The notes below the pieces were generated by a model that did not search any database, had not been told where the DNA came from, and was given only the letters and a program-made list of their open reading frames with translations. Below, in pieces: positions 7,990 through 15,417 of a stretch of DNA of 64,000 bases; the stretch's first letter is position 1; every line of letters starts with the position of its first letter. Where the stretch lies: positions 3,410,001 to 3,474,000 of the forward strand of contig NZ_OZ244781.1 of the NCBI RefSeq assembly GCF_965219595.1, written 5' to 3'. This DNA comes from Poriferisodalis sp022821985. GTDB lineage: Bacteria > Actinomycetota > Acidimicrobiia > Acidimicrobiales > Poriferisodalaceae. The translations under genes were made by a program, and so were the position numbers.

Positions 7990-8404
7990 CATCCGCTTCT
8001 GCCTCGACGCAAACATCTCCCCGAGGGCAGCTGCGGGCATCGACAACGTCATTCACGTTTCCGAAGTGGATGCGCTCAGCCGCACACACGGCGGCCATTC
8101 CGATGCGCACGACTACGACATTGCCGCCTGGTGTGCAGAGAACGACTACGTGCTGGTGACGTGTGACAGCGACTTCCGAACCCGGCAGCAGAGAGCGCAA
8201 GCGATCCAGGAGGCCGGGGTCGAAGTTGTCGTGTTCACCTACGAACTCGCCGGCCTCAGTAATCACGTCTCGACGATCGCAAAGCGGGTGCCGCTGTGGG
8301 GGCAGAAGCTCCGCTGGTCCGCCTATGCACCGCGCGTTTGGCTTCAGCATCGTCGTGGAGCGCTACGTGAGGATCGACCGGATCCGTCTTCGGCATCAGA
8401 ATGA
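7961..8404 (+). CDS. DUF5615 PIN-like toxin
   Basis: A 147-residue protein whose first 110 residues match the DUF5615 PIN-like (Mut7-C-type) fold. An early acidic residue lies in RFCLDANISP, followed by HDYDIAAWCAEN and the metal-site strand VLVTCDSDF. Such proteins pair with DUF433 antitoxins and are presumed RNases. The best start is the GTG at 7961 inside the antitoxin gene, giving a 29-bp overlap. The roughly 35-residue C-terminal tail after the PIN fold is rich in basic residues and looks poorly conserved. Confidence 0.83.
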   Translation: MRSSHDSLRDIRFCLDANISPRAAAGIDNVIHVSEVDALSRTHGGHSDAHDYDIAAWCAENDYVLVTCDSDFRTRQQRAQAIQEAGVEVVVFTYELAGLSNHVSTIAKRVPLWGQKLRWSAYAPRVWLQHRRGALREDRPDPSSASE

Positions 8405-8459
8405 CGGCGACCGTGATGCCGATTCGATACAAGCCCGCGACGGAGCTGCGAGGTGATCG

Positions 8460-8720
8460 ATGAGCTACACCGAAACTGATGTTTCAACCGCCAGCGCTGC
8501 GATGAACAAGTACCGCGAAGAGCTCGATGGTGAGGTCGCGGCAGCGCTTGCAGTGGTGGGTCTCAGCGCCGAACGAGCACACAAGGAAGCAGAGATCCGC
8601 GACGACATGATCCGGGTTGCTCACCGGTCGGGCGCGTCACTGCGCCAGCTCGCCAAAGTGTCCGGTCTCGGCCGCAAGACCGTGACTGCCATCGTTGAAG
8701 CTGGTCGCACGCAGCACTGA
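8460..8720 (+). CDS. Small helix-turn-helix protein
   Basis: An 86-residue, probably all-helical protein. Residues 44-84 (RDDMIRVAHRSGASLRQLA then KVSGLGRKTVTAIVEAG) look like a helix-turn-helix of the kind found in small regulators. The N-terminal half is an alanine-rich amphipathic helix. Start is the ATG at 8460. It follows the toxin gene by 55 bp and is convergent with the nuclease-like gene at 8781. It may regulate the island, but no operator is recognisable. Confidence 0.65.
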   Translation: MSYTETDVSTASAAMNKYREELDGEVAAALAVVGLSAERAHKEAEIRDDMIRVAHRSGASLRQLAKVSGLGRKTVTAIVEAGRTQH

Positions 8721-8780
8721 AGTGCCGAGCAGCGAGAGACAGGCCATCGGGAACCTAGGGAGACCGCTCTGGCGGCCAGG

Positions 8781-9332
8781 TCAGATGCTCTGTCGTAAGC
8801 GCACGCATTCGTCGACCCTCGCTCGAATGCCGGACCACGCCACGGATGAGGTGAGACGGTCGAGAGTGCGAGTGCCGAGCGATTTCTGCGGGCCAAGTTC
8901 CTGGTCCAGCACATCTGTAGGGACAACCCAAAACGTCCAATGATCGGCATCGGCAACATTCTCATTGGTAGCCAGTTCAGGCTCGTGCACACAGAAGACG
9001 TACACATCGGCGAAGCGCATCGGTTGACCGTGCGGGATCCACTCATCGCTCGCGGCTGTCCAAGAACTCAACTTCTGCTCGACCCCGAATCGAATCTTCG
9101 AAGGCTGTGCCTGACTCCAGCTTTGGCTGCGACCCGACGCCTTGACCTCGATCTTCGTCTCGCGATACATCAAGTCGTAGGCATCCCACTCCCGCCGAGG
9201 TGTCGACTCGTCGATCACACCGAGCGCTTCGCCCACGAGCCATTCCGCAAACAGGCCTCGGTTCCGGTTGTCGACTAGATCTCCGAGCACCCAACGGCGA
9301 AACCTGTCGATGTCCAGTCCTTTATCCGACAC
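8781..9332 (-). CDS. PD-(D/E)XK nuclease-like protein
   Basis: A 183-residue protein with the core of the restriction-endonuclease fold. An N-terminal helix (GLFAEWLVGEALG) supplies a conserved Glu, WDAYDL supplies the metal-binding Asp, and KIEVKAS gives the E-x-K half of the motif. Residues after it (SWTAASDEW then DVYVFCVHE) resemble the following strands of PD-(D/E)XK proteins. The C-terminal third is helical. Start is a GTG at 9332. There is no DNA methyltransferase beside it. It lies 38 bp downstream of a second nuclease-like gene in the same direction. Confidence 0.65.
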   Translation of the reverse strand: MSDKGLDIDRFRRWVLGDLVDNRNRGLFAEWLVGEALGVIDESTPRREWDAYDLMYRETKIEVKASGRSQSWSQAQPSKIRFGVEQKLSSWTAASDEWIPHGQPMRFADVYVFCVHEPELATNENVADADHWTFWVVPTDVLDQELGPQKSLGTRTLDRLTSSVAWSGIRARVDECVRLRQSI

Positions 9333-9370
9333 GAAGGCCGACGGTAGCGAAACTGCGCCCAGTCACTGCA

Positions 9371-9922
9371 CTAAGCGCGGCGGGCTATCGGCAGGGCTGG
9401 TTGCCAGGTTCTCTCGGGTCCGATGCGGGACCTCGCCGGCGGACCAAAGCGCTCTGCGAGCGCTTGGCTGGCTGCTGGGTTGTTGAGCCCCAGCACGCCT
9501 GACACGGCCTTTGCTCTCAGCGCCGTCTCGATCATTCGCTGAGCTGCACCGCCGTCGGGCAAGTGCGAGGTCAGCACGAAGTACGGAGTGTCGTCACCGA
9601 TGGAGCGCAGCAAGAACCCGGTCAGCAACGCCTTCTTGACCGTGTCCGTGCGGCGCATTCCTGGTCGCTGCCCTTTGAAGGAGCCTTTGTATTCGAAGTA
9701 CACGAGCTCGCCATTGGGTGCCTCGGCCACGTCATCGACCTCGCAGCCGATGTCGGTGAACTTCTGCCTGCCGTGAAGCTCGAACCCAAGCGCGCCCAAG
9801 TAGGCCTTGGCCTGCTGTTCGAATGCAGTGCCCTGCCGAACTGCGTCAGCCTGGAAGTCGTCGCCGACTTCGCGGAGCATCCCCAAAGCCTCGCGCGACC
9901 TGCGCAAATGCGCCAATTTCAC
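9371..9922 (-). CDS. PD-(D/E)XK nuclease-like protein
   Basis: A 183-residue protein. After an N-terminal helical region (AFEQQAKAYLGALGFEL), the strand CEVDDVAEA and then LVYFEYKGSFKG give an acidic residue followed by E-x-K, the signature of PD-(D/E)XK nucleases. A following helix with basic residues (MRRTDTVKKALLTG) fits DNA contact. Start is a GTG at 9922. It is followed by the other nuclease-like gene, making a tandem pair that is not obviously homologous outside the catalytic core. No methyltransferase or specificity subunit is present, so classification as restriction, repair or anti-phage nuclease is open. Confidence 0.62.
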   Translation of the reverse strand: MKLAHLRRSREALGMLREVGDDFQADAVRQGTAFEQQAKAYLGALGFELHGRQKFTDIGCEVDDVAEAPNGELVYFEYKGSFKGQRPGMRRTDTVKKALLTGFLLRSIGDDTPYFVLTSHLPDGGAAQRMIETALRAKAVSGVLGLNNPAASQALAERFGPPARSRIGPERTWQPALPIARRA

Positions 9923-9949
9923 TCAGTGTTGAGGTTGAGAACGGACGGA

Positions 9950-9971
9950 AGGCCCTGTGCCTCGAGGGCCT
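9950..9971. terminator. Hairpin after the FabZ-like gene
   Basis: Perfect 7-bp stem AGGCCCT (9950-9956) and AGGGCCT (9965-9971) with an 8-base loop. It lies just past the 3' end of the minus-strand FabZ-like gene and upstream of the nuclease pair. No T-run, so termination is only suggested. Confidence 0.35.
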
Positions 9972-9981
9972 CTCTGTGGGT

Positions 9982-10440
9982 TCAGTCGAGGTCGTTGGCG
10001 TCGGCTATGAGGAACATCATCGAGGCTTCGCAGGCTGTTTGGCCTTCGACGCTGGCGGTTCCTGAGGCTTTGCCGGCTCGGGCGGACAGGCGATCGATGG
10101 TGGCTTCCAAGCGCAGGGTGTCGCCCGGGGTGACCTGGCGGCGGAAGCGGGCCTTGTCGATGCCGCCGAAGAGCGCCAGCTTGCCATCGAGCGAGGAGGC
10201 CGCGGCGGCCGCGAGCCCCGCTGTCTGGGCGATGGCTTCGACCATCAACACGCCGGGCAGCGTCGGGCGGCCTGGGAAGTGACCGGCGAAGAACGTTTCG
10301 TCACCGGTGAGGTGCCACTTGGCGACGCAGCGCTCGCCGGGCTGGAGCTCGACGATCTCGTCCACCAGCAGGAACGGTGCCCGGTGCGGCAGCAGCTCGT
10401 CCGGTCGGGGAAAACCTGCGTCGCTTCCAATGTCAGTCAC
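9982..10440 (-). CDS. FabZ-like 3-hydroxyacyl-ACP dehydratase
   Basis: A 152-residue hot-dog protein close to FabZ. It has LLPHRAPFLLVDEI near the N-terminus, then HFPGRPTLPGVLMVEAIAQ carrying the catalytic histidine (HFPG) and glutamate (VEAIAQ). It would dehydrate 3-hydroxyacyl-ACP (or a CoA analogue) in fatty acid synthesis or a lipid side pathway. Length is normal for the family. It is the last gene of the minus-strand run that starts with trpEG, 10 bp after the cytochrome c gene. No other fab gene is nearby, so whether it is the main FabZ or a specialised one cannot be told. Confidence 0.88.
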   Translation of the reverse strand: MTDIGSDAGFPRPDELLPHRAPFLLVDEIVELQPGERCVAKWHLTGDETFFAGHFPGRPTLPGVLMVEAIAQTAGLAAAAASSLDGKLALFGGIDKARFRRQVTPGDTLRLEATIDRLSARAGKASGTASVEGQTACEASMMFLIADANDLD

Positions 10441-10450
10441 TGGGAGGAAG

Positions 10451-10864
10451 CTACTGCTCGTCGCCGAAGGTGCTCCGCTGGTAGGCCACTACCGCCGCGA
10501 TCTCGGCGTCGGTGAGGATGCCGCCGAACGGGGGCATCGAGCCGCGGCCGGTCCATACCACCGCCAAGTGGTCGCGAACGGTCAGGCGCTCATCGACGCC
10601 GCCGAGTGCGGCGCCGACACCGCCGCTGCCGTCGCTGCCGTGGCACACCGAGCAGCTGTCGCCAAACACCTCGCTCCCGAGCGTGACATCGGCGTTCGCG
10701 AATGCCAGCTCGAGCCGTTCCAATTCGGCTTCTGTCGCATCGCTGCCGCCGCAGCCCGCCAGTGCGAGCGCGACAGCGAGCGCCAGCGCGACCAAAGCCC
10801 GCGTCGCCCACTCTCGGGAAAACCGTCGGGAGCGAGCATCGCATGGTGCGGTACGGCCGGTCAT
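10451..10864 (-). CDS. Lipoprotein c-type cytochrome
   Basis: A 137-residue exported monohaem cytochrome. The N-terminus is basic (RRFSREW), followed by an alanine/leucine hydrophobic stretch and a lipobox ALAGC, so the mature protein should be lipid-anchored. The haem site is CSVCH, and the axial methionine is probably in GSMPPFGG. Start is the ATG at 10864, overlapping the upstream stop (ATGA). It probably carries electrons at the outer face of the membrane. Its place inside a tryptophan cluster has no obvious functional link. Confidence 0.87.
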   Translation of the reverse strand: MTGRTAPCDARSRRFSREWATRALVALALAVALALAGCGGSDATEAELERLELAFANADVTLGSEVFGDSCSVCHGSDGSGGVGAALGGVDERLTVRDHLAVVWTGRGSMPPFGGILTDAEIAAVVAYQRSTFGDEQ

Positions 10865-11310
10865 CGGGTCTCCCGCTGCGTGCCGACGCCGGTATAGCGG
10901 CTCGGGGGCTCCATCCAGCGACGGGACATCCAATCGGCATCGCGGTAGTGGGCGTGGAAATGATCGGGGATCTGGCGCATCACCTGGTCCACCCTCCCAC
11001 CTCCGGGCCCGAATCTGAGTTCACCCGCTTCGACCAGCCGGGCCAGCATCGCTGCCAACTCATCGGGAGGGGGTTCAGTGCCGTGCCGCTTCCAGACCAC
11101 CATGGGCGTGGCGCACACCTCGCAGTCCGCCACCCAGCACAGCTCGTCCTCGTAGTACCAGTGTGTGAAGCGGGCGGCCTCGCACAGCTCGCACTCCGGA
11201 TCGAACTCTGCCGCAGCACCGCGATCCAGCCCGGACGCAGCGGCCGGCTGCAGACAGTGCGCCAAGCCGACCGGATGGTCGACATCGGAGCTCGGTTCGT
11301 GTTGCGCCAC
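10861..11310 (-). CDS. HIT-like protein with CxxC pairs
   Basis: A 149-residue protein. Two CxxC pairs (CELC and CEVC) suggest a zinc site. The C-terminal segment PDHFHAHYRD contains H-x-H-x-H, as in the histidine-triad nucleotide hydrolase family. Between them is a two-strand region (THWYYEDELCWV and TPMVVWKRHG) consistent with the HIT fold. It sits between trpA (3 bp upstream) and the cytochrome c gene (4-base overlap). Enzymatic role unknown; nucleotide binding is the best guess. Confidence 0.6.
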   Translation of the reverse strand: MAQHEPSSDVDHPVGLAHCLQPAAASGLDRGAAAEFDPECELCEAARFTHWYYEDELCWVADCEVCATPMVVWKRHGTEPPPDELAAMLARLVEAGELRFGPGGGRVDQVMRQIPDHFHAHYRDADWMSRRWMEPPSRYTGVGTQRETR

Positions 11311-11313
11311 CGG

Positions 11314-12120
11314 TCAGCCGTGATCCAGCGCCGTCCGGTAGGAGGCCACGAGCTCGCCCACGGCCTCGGGGCCGTCGGACATCAAAGTGCGGACGACGGC
11401 GGAGCCGATGATGACGCCGTCGGACACCTCGCACGCCTCAATGGCTTGGGACGGCGAGCCGATGCCCACGCCCGTGAGCACGGGCCGATCGGTGACGGCC
11501 AGGCAGCGTGCAGCAATCTGGGTGGCTGTGCGGGCGAGGGCCGTCCGCTCGCCGGTCACGCCGAGCAGGCCGACCGCGTAGACGAAGCCGCGTGACGCCC
11601 CGCACAGATCAGCGAGCCGGTGCTCGGGCGTGGTGGGCGCAGCCAGCAAGATCGCTTCGAGGCCCGTCTCGGCAGCGGCTTCCAGCCACGGCCCCGCCTC
11701 GACGTAAGGCAGGTCGGGCAGGATCGCCGCGCAGACACCCGCATCGAGCAGCGCCGAAGCGAAGCGTTCATGACCCTGGTGGTGGCAGAGGTTGTAGTAG
11801 GTCATCACCGCGTGCGGAACACCGGTGTCGAGCTCCCGCGCTTCCTCCAGCACCGATGCCGGGGTTGCGCCGTCGGCCAAGGCCGCAGTGGATGCCTGCT
11901 GGATGACTGGTCCGTCCATCACCGGGTCGGAAAAGGGAACGCCGATCTCGATGGCGTCGGCGCCAGCCGCCGCCGCTGCCTCCACGGCGCGTTGCCAGCC
12001 CTGGTAGCCACCCGTGACGTAGGGCACCAGCAGCTTCGCACCGCTGTCGCGCCGAGCCCGCAGGTGCGTCTCGAGTGCGCCGAAGGTCCCAGCCCGGTCA
12101 GCCGGCGATGCCTCGCTCAC
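11314..12120 (-). CDS. trpA: Tryptophan synthase alpha chain
   Basis: A 268-residue TIM-barrel enzyme that cleaves indole-3-glycerol phosphate to indole and glyceraldehyde-3-phosphate, passing indole to TrpB. The catalytic Glu and Asp are visible in DAIEIGVPFSDPVMDGP. The phosphate-binding region VGIGSP is near the C-terminus. It lies 10 bp downstream of trpB, the usual order, and is followed at once by the HIT-like gene. Confidence 0.97.
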   Translation of the reverse strand: MSEASPADRAGTFGALETHLRARRDSGAKLLVPYVTGGYQGWQRAVEAAAAAGADAIEIGVPFSDPVMDGPVIQQASTAALADGATPASVLEEARELDTGVPHAVMTYYNLCHHQGHERFASALLDAGVCAAILPDLPYVEAGPWLEAAAETGLEAILLAAPTTPEHRLADLCGASRGFVYAVGLLGVTGERTALARTATQIAARCLAVTDRPVLTGVGIGSPSQAIEACEVSDGVIIGSAVVRTLMSDGPEAVGELVASYRTALDHG

Positions 12121-12130
12121 GAACGTGCCC

Positions 12131-13375
12131 TCACTCGCTCAGCCCATGCATCCCGAGCACGTCCATCATCTGGTCGACGTCCTTGTCGCCCCGACCCGAG
12201 AGATTCATCAACACGGTCTGACCCTGCATCTCCGGCGCCGCCCGGACGATCCATGCCAGTGCATGAGCGCACTCCAGCGCCGGGATGATGCCTTCGGCCC
12301 GGCTCATGAGCGTGAACGCCTCGACCACCTCGTCATCGGTCACGCTCGGGTACTCGGCACGGCCGATGGCGGCCAGGTAGGCGTGCTCGGGCCCGACACC
12401 GGGATAGTCGAGCCCGGCCGAGATCGACTCGGCCTCCATCACTTGGCCCACCTCGTCCTGCATGAGATAGCTGGTCATGCCGTGCACCACACCGGGCACG
12501 CCGCGCCCGACCGCGGCACCGCCGGCGGGCTCGACGCCCACGAGCCGGGCGTCGCCGTCGGCAAAGCCCGAGAAGATCCCGGCAGCATTGCTGCCCCCGC
12601 CGACGCACGCCACCACCACGTCCGGGTCGCCGCCGGTGAGGTCCTTGCACTGCGCCGCGGCTTCGTCGCCGAGGATGTGGTGGAAGGTGCGGACCATCCA
12701 CGGGTACGGATGGGGGCCCATCACCGAGCCGAGGCAGTAGTGCGTGTTCTCGACGGTGGCCACCCAGTCGCGCAACGCCTCGTTCACGGCGTCCTTGAGC
12801 GTGCGGCTGCCGGACTGCACCGACTCCACTTCGGATCCCAGCAGGCGCATGCGGAACACGTTCAGGGCCTGACGGTCGACATCGACGGCGCCCATGTACA
12901 CCTTGCACTCCATCCCCAGCAGCGCCGCCGCGGTCGCAGTAGCGACACCGTGCTGGCCGGCACCCGTCTCGGCCACCAGCCGTGTCTTGCCCATGCGCTG
13001 GGCCAGCAGCGCCTGCCCGATGACGTTGTTGATCTTGTGCGAGCCCGTGTGGTTGAGGTCTTCGCGCTTGACCAGCAGGCGCACGCCGAGCTGGCTCGAC
13101 AGGTTGCGGCACTCGGTCAGCGGCGAAGGGCGCCCGCCGTAGTCGCGCAGGGTGGTCTCGAACTCGGCCACGAACGCCGGGTCGGCCCAGGCCTCCCGGA
13201 AGGCCGCCTCGAGCTCCTCGCACGCTGCGACCAGCGTCTCGGGCACAAACCGGCCGCCGAATTCGCCGAAGCGGCCATCGGTTGTGGGCTCGCCCATAAC
13301 CGACCTTGAACTCGGCGTGGGCTCGCCCATGACCGACCTCGAACCCGGGGTGGGTCCATCAGTTGCTGCAGCCAT
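12131..13375 (-). CDS. trpB: Tryptophan synthase beta chain
   Basis: A 414-residue PLP enzyme that joins indole and serine to make tryptophan. The PLP lysine is in NHTGSHKINN, and the phosphate-binding GGGSNA loop is present. The N-terminus is unusual: before the family's normal GRFGEFGGRFVPETL start there is about 34 residues containing an 11-residue duplication (SRSVMGEPTP repeated). This comes from a 33-bp tandem repeat, and each copy carries an in-frame ATG. The start at 13375 has a GAGGGA site; the ATG at 13297 (MGEPTTDG) would give a standard-length 388-residue protein. trpF ends 12 bp upstream. Confidence 0.96.
   Translation of the reverse strand: MAAATDGPTPGSRSVMGEPTPSSRSVMGEPTTDGRFGEFGGRFVPETLVAACEELEAAFREAWADPAFVAEFETTLRDYGGRPSPLTECRNLSSQLGVRLLVKREDLNHTGSHKINNVIGQALLAQRMGKTRLVAETGAGQHGVATATAAALLGMECKVYMGAVDVDRQALNVFRMRLLGSEVESVQSGSRTLKDAVNEALRDWVATVENTHYCLGSVMGPHPYPWMVRTFHHILGDEAAAQCKDLTGGDPDVVVACVGGGSNAAGIFSGFADGDARLVGVEPAGGAAVGRGVPGVVHGMTSYLMQDEVGQVMEAESISAGLDYPGVGPEHAYLAAIGRAEYPSVTDDEVVEAFTLMSRAEGIIPALECAHALAWIVRAAPEMQGQTVLMNLSGRGDKDVDQMMDVLGMHGLSE
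13284..13349 (-). repeat. 33-bp tandem duplication in the trpB 5' end
   Basis: Two 33-bp units (13284-13316 and 13317-13349) differ at four positions, with an 8-bp start of a third. They are in frame and duplicate eleven residues and an ATG near the trpB start. Confidence 0.85.
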
Positions 13376-13387
13376 GCCGTCCCTCGC

Positions 13388-14062
13388 TCAGTCGTCGCGC
13401 CAGTCGTACGGCGCGCCCTCTTCGGGAGGCTCCGACTCGTCGGCATCCTCGTAGCGAGCACCCGCCTCCTTGGCCGCCGCGACGAACTCGCGCATGGCGA
13501 GCACGTCCTTGCGGCCCGGCTCGGATTCGACACCCGACGCCACATCCACGCCCCACGGCCGCACGACCTCGATGGCCTGCGCCACATTCGAGGCACGCAA
13601 CCCGCCCGCGAGCAGCAGTCTCATGCCGCGATCTCGGCCTTCGAGCTGCCGCCAGTCGAAGACGCGCCCGCTGCCGGGCTCGGAGCCGTCCAGCATGAGC
13701 ACAGAGGCGCCGTAGTCGCGCACACGTTCCACATTGGGATCTCCCGCGACGAATGCCTTGATCAGGCCGGGCACCCGCTCGGCGATCCAGCGGCTGTCGG
13801 CCGTGGTCTCGTTGCCGTGCAACTGGGCCAGGCGCAAACCGGCGCCGTCCATGATCTGCACGACCCGCTCGGGCAGCTCGTTGCGGAACACACCGACCGT
13901 GACGACGCCGCCCGGCAGCCGGCGAACGATGTCTCTGGCCAGCCTCGGGGAGATCTGCCGTGGCGATCCGGGCACGAAGTTGAAGCCGACGGCGTCGGCA
14001 CCCATGCCGACGGCGACCAGCGCATCCTCTTCGTTCGTGACGCCACAGATCTTTACGAACAT
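13388..14062 (-). CDS. trpF: Phosphoribosylanthranilate isomerase
   Basis: A 224-residue TIM-barrel isomerase of tryptophan synthesis. The catalytic cysteine is in VKICGVTN at the N-terminus, the general-acid Asp in VLMLDGSEPGSG, and LAGGLRASNV and DVASGVESEPG form the phosphate site. A roughly 20-residue acidic tail (DADESEPPEEGAPYDW) follows the barrel. A dedicated TrpF means the HisA encoded in this window need not be the bifunctional PriA used by many actinobacteria. Confidence 0.96.
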   Translation of the reverse strand: MFVKICGVTNEEDALVAVGMGADAVGFNFVPGSPRQISPRLARDIVRRLPGGVVTVGVFRNELPERVVQIMDGAGLRLAQLHGNETTADSRWIAERVPGLIKAFVAGDPNVERVRDYGASVLMLDGSEPGSGRVFDWRQLEGRDRGMRLLLAGGLRASNVAQAIEVVRPWGVDVASGVESEPGRKDVLAMREFVAAAKEAGARYEDADESEPPEEGAPYDWRDD

Positions 14063-14136
14063 GTCACTACCGGCATGTCAGGCGATCCCTCGCGGCGGCG
14101 GGCCCACGTGTCCCGCTCTTGTTCGCTGGGCCAGAG

Positions 14137-14451
14137 TCAGAACTCGAGACCCTTGGCCACAGCCGGGTCCAGGAAAATGAGCTCGGGACGGGCCGCCATG
14201 AACTCCCGCGTGGCCTGGCCGAAGACCTTCATCTGCTCCGAGCCACCGTGGGCCGCGAGCGCATCCTGGTCGCTGTACAGCTCGTAGAACCACACCACAT
14301 CGGCGTCGTTCTGGTCCTTGTGGGCGGCGTACACCTCGGTGCCCGGCTCGCCGGCGACATTGCTCATGCCGATGTCGGCGATCACTGCGAGCAAATCGTC
14401 ACGCATGCCTTCTTTGGCGGTCAGCTTGGCCAGGAGTGCCGTCTTTGCCAT
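14137..14451 (-). CDS. Antibiotic-biosynthesis-monooxygenase (ABM) domain protein
   Basis: A 104-residue dimeric ferredoxin-like barrel of the ABM/YgiN type. It shows the first strand KTALLAKLTAKEG, a central VYAAHKDQNDADVVWFYELY, and the helix SEQMKVFGQATREF. Such proteins include quinol monooxygenases and stress-related small oxygenases. It sits between ygfZ-like and trpF with about 75-80 bp on each side and may have its own promoter. No cofactor-binding residues can be assigned. Confidence 0.82.
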   Translation of the reverse strand: MAKTALLAKLTAKEGMRDDLLAVIADIGMSNVAGEPGTEVYAAHKDQNDADVVWFYELYSDQDALAAHGGSEQMKVFGQATREFMAARPELIFLDPAVAKGLEF

Positions 14452-14532
14452 GTTGTTGCTCCCTGCGATCCGTTCGACTCGACAACAGCCTGCGAGCGTA
14501 CCCGTGAGGGCCCGAGAGCAGGCTCACTCGCC

Positions 14533-15417
14533 TCAGAAGACTCCCGCTAGCTCGACTTGATCGCCCGAGGCCGTCAAGGCCACATCGCCGGCGTCGCTGC
14601 GGGAGCGTGCGAATCCCACGGTCAAGTCGTTCAGCGTCGCTGTGCTCAGCACCGTGGCCACCGTTGCGCCACCGCCGTCCCGCAACTCGTCGCCTGCGCT
14701 GAGCGGCACAGGCGAGCGGAGCCGGCATACCGTCCGGCGTCCGCCTGTGCGCGAGTCGATTCGCTCCACCAGCTCCTGGCCCCGGTAGCAGCCCTTGGTG
14801 AACGACGCAGCTCGCTCGACGAGACCCGTCTCGTTGGGGATGTCACCCGGTTGGATCTCCGTGCCCATGGCGGGCAAGCCGTAGACCATGCGCAGCGCCT
14901 CGAACTCGTCGGCTGAGAGTTGCTCGGCGCCGTCGGCTAACGCAACGGCCTCGCTGCCGGAGTCGACGAGCAGGTCGTGACCGCTGGCCAACGGCCAGTG
15001 CGCGGGGCGCACCACGTGCTCTGGGGCTCCGCTCGGGCCAGTGCTCGAAACGCCGACCGCCGATTCGCCTTCCGCACGGGGCCCGCGCACCGCGTGCATC
15101 TGCCATTCGTGCAGGGAGAAGTCGGCCCGGGTCCGCAGCTTGAAGCGCTCGAGCGATGCCGACATTGCCTCGCCGAAGCCAGGCTCGATGTCGGCGACGT
15201 AGGTCTCAGGACCGGTGCGGCTGATGGCGAAGAGCGCTTCTATTCGCCCTCGTGGCTCCAACAGGAACGACAGGGCGCTCTGGCCGACCTCCATGGCCTC
15301 CACTTCGGCCGAGATCTGGCCGTGCAAGTACACGGCGGCCTCGGGTCCGGTCACCACGAGCACCTCGCGCGGGACCGTTGCCGCCACCGACCGATCGAGC
15401 GCAGACGCGATCGTCAT
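14533..15417 (-). CDS. YgfZ/GcvT-like folate-binding protein
   Basis: A 294-residue protein of the YgfZ (CAF17) family, which helps assemble or repair iron-sulfur clusters in a folate-dependent way. The signature motif is KGCYRGQELVERIDSR, with the conserved cysteine. The N-terminal GcvT-like part has VYLHGQISAEVE and SFLLEPRGRIEALF. Start is taken at the ATG 15417 because it overlaps the trpEG stop (ATGA); an in-frame ATG at 15429 adds four residues. Translational coupling to trpEG is odd, as the protein has no tryptophan role, though an FeS link is conceivable. Confidence 0.9.
   Translation of the reverse strand: MTIASALDRSVAATVPREVLVVTGPEAAVYLHGQISAEVEAMEVGQSALSFLLEPRGRIEALFAISRTGPETYVADIEPGFGEAMSASLERFKLRTRADFSLHEWQMHAVRGPRAEGESAVGVSSTGPSGAPEHVVRPAHWPLASGHDLLVDSGSEAVALADGAEQLSADEFEALRMVYGLPAMGTEIQPGDIPNETGLVERAASFTKGCYRGQELVERIDSRTGGRRTVCRLRSPVPLSAGDELRDGGGATVATVLSTATLNDLTVGFARSRSDAGDVALTASGDQVELAGVF

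Noticed and set aside
12125..13309. A 394-codon plus-strand frame opposite trpB
   Set aside because: Exact antisense of an unmistakable trpB, no ribosome site, low-complexity composition.
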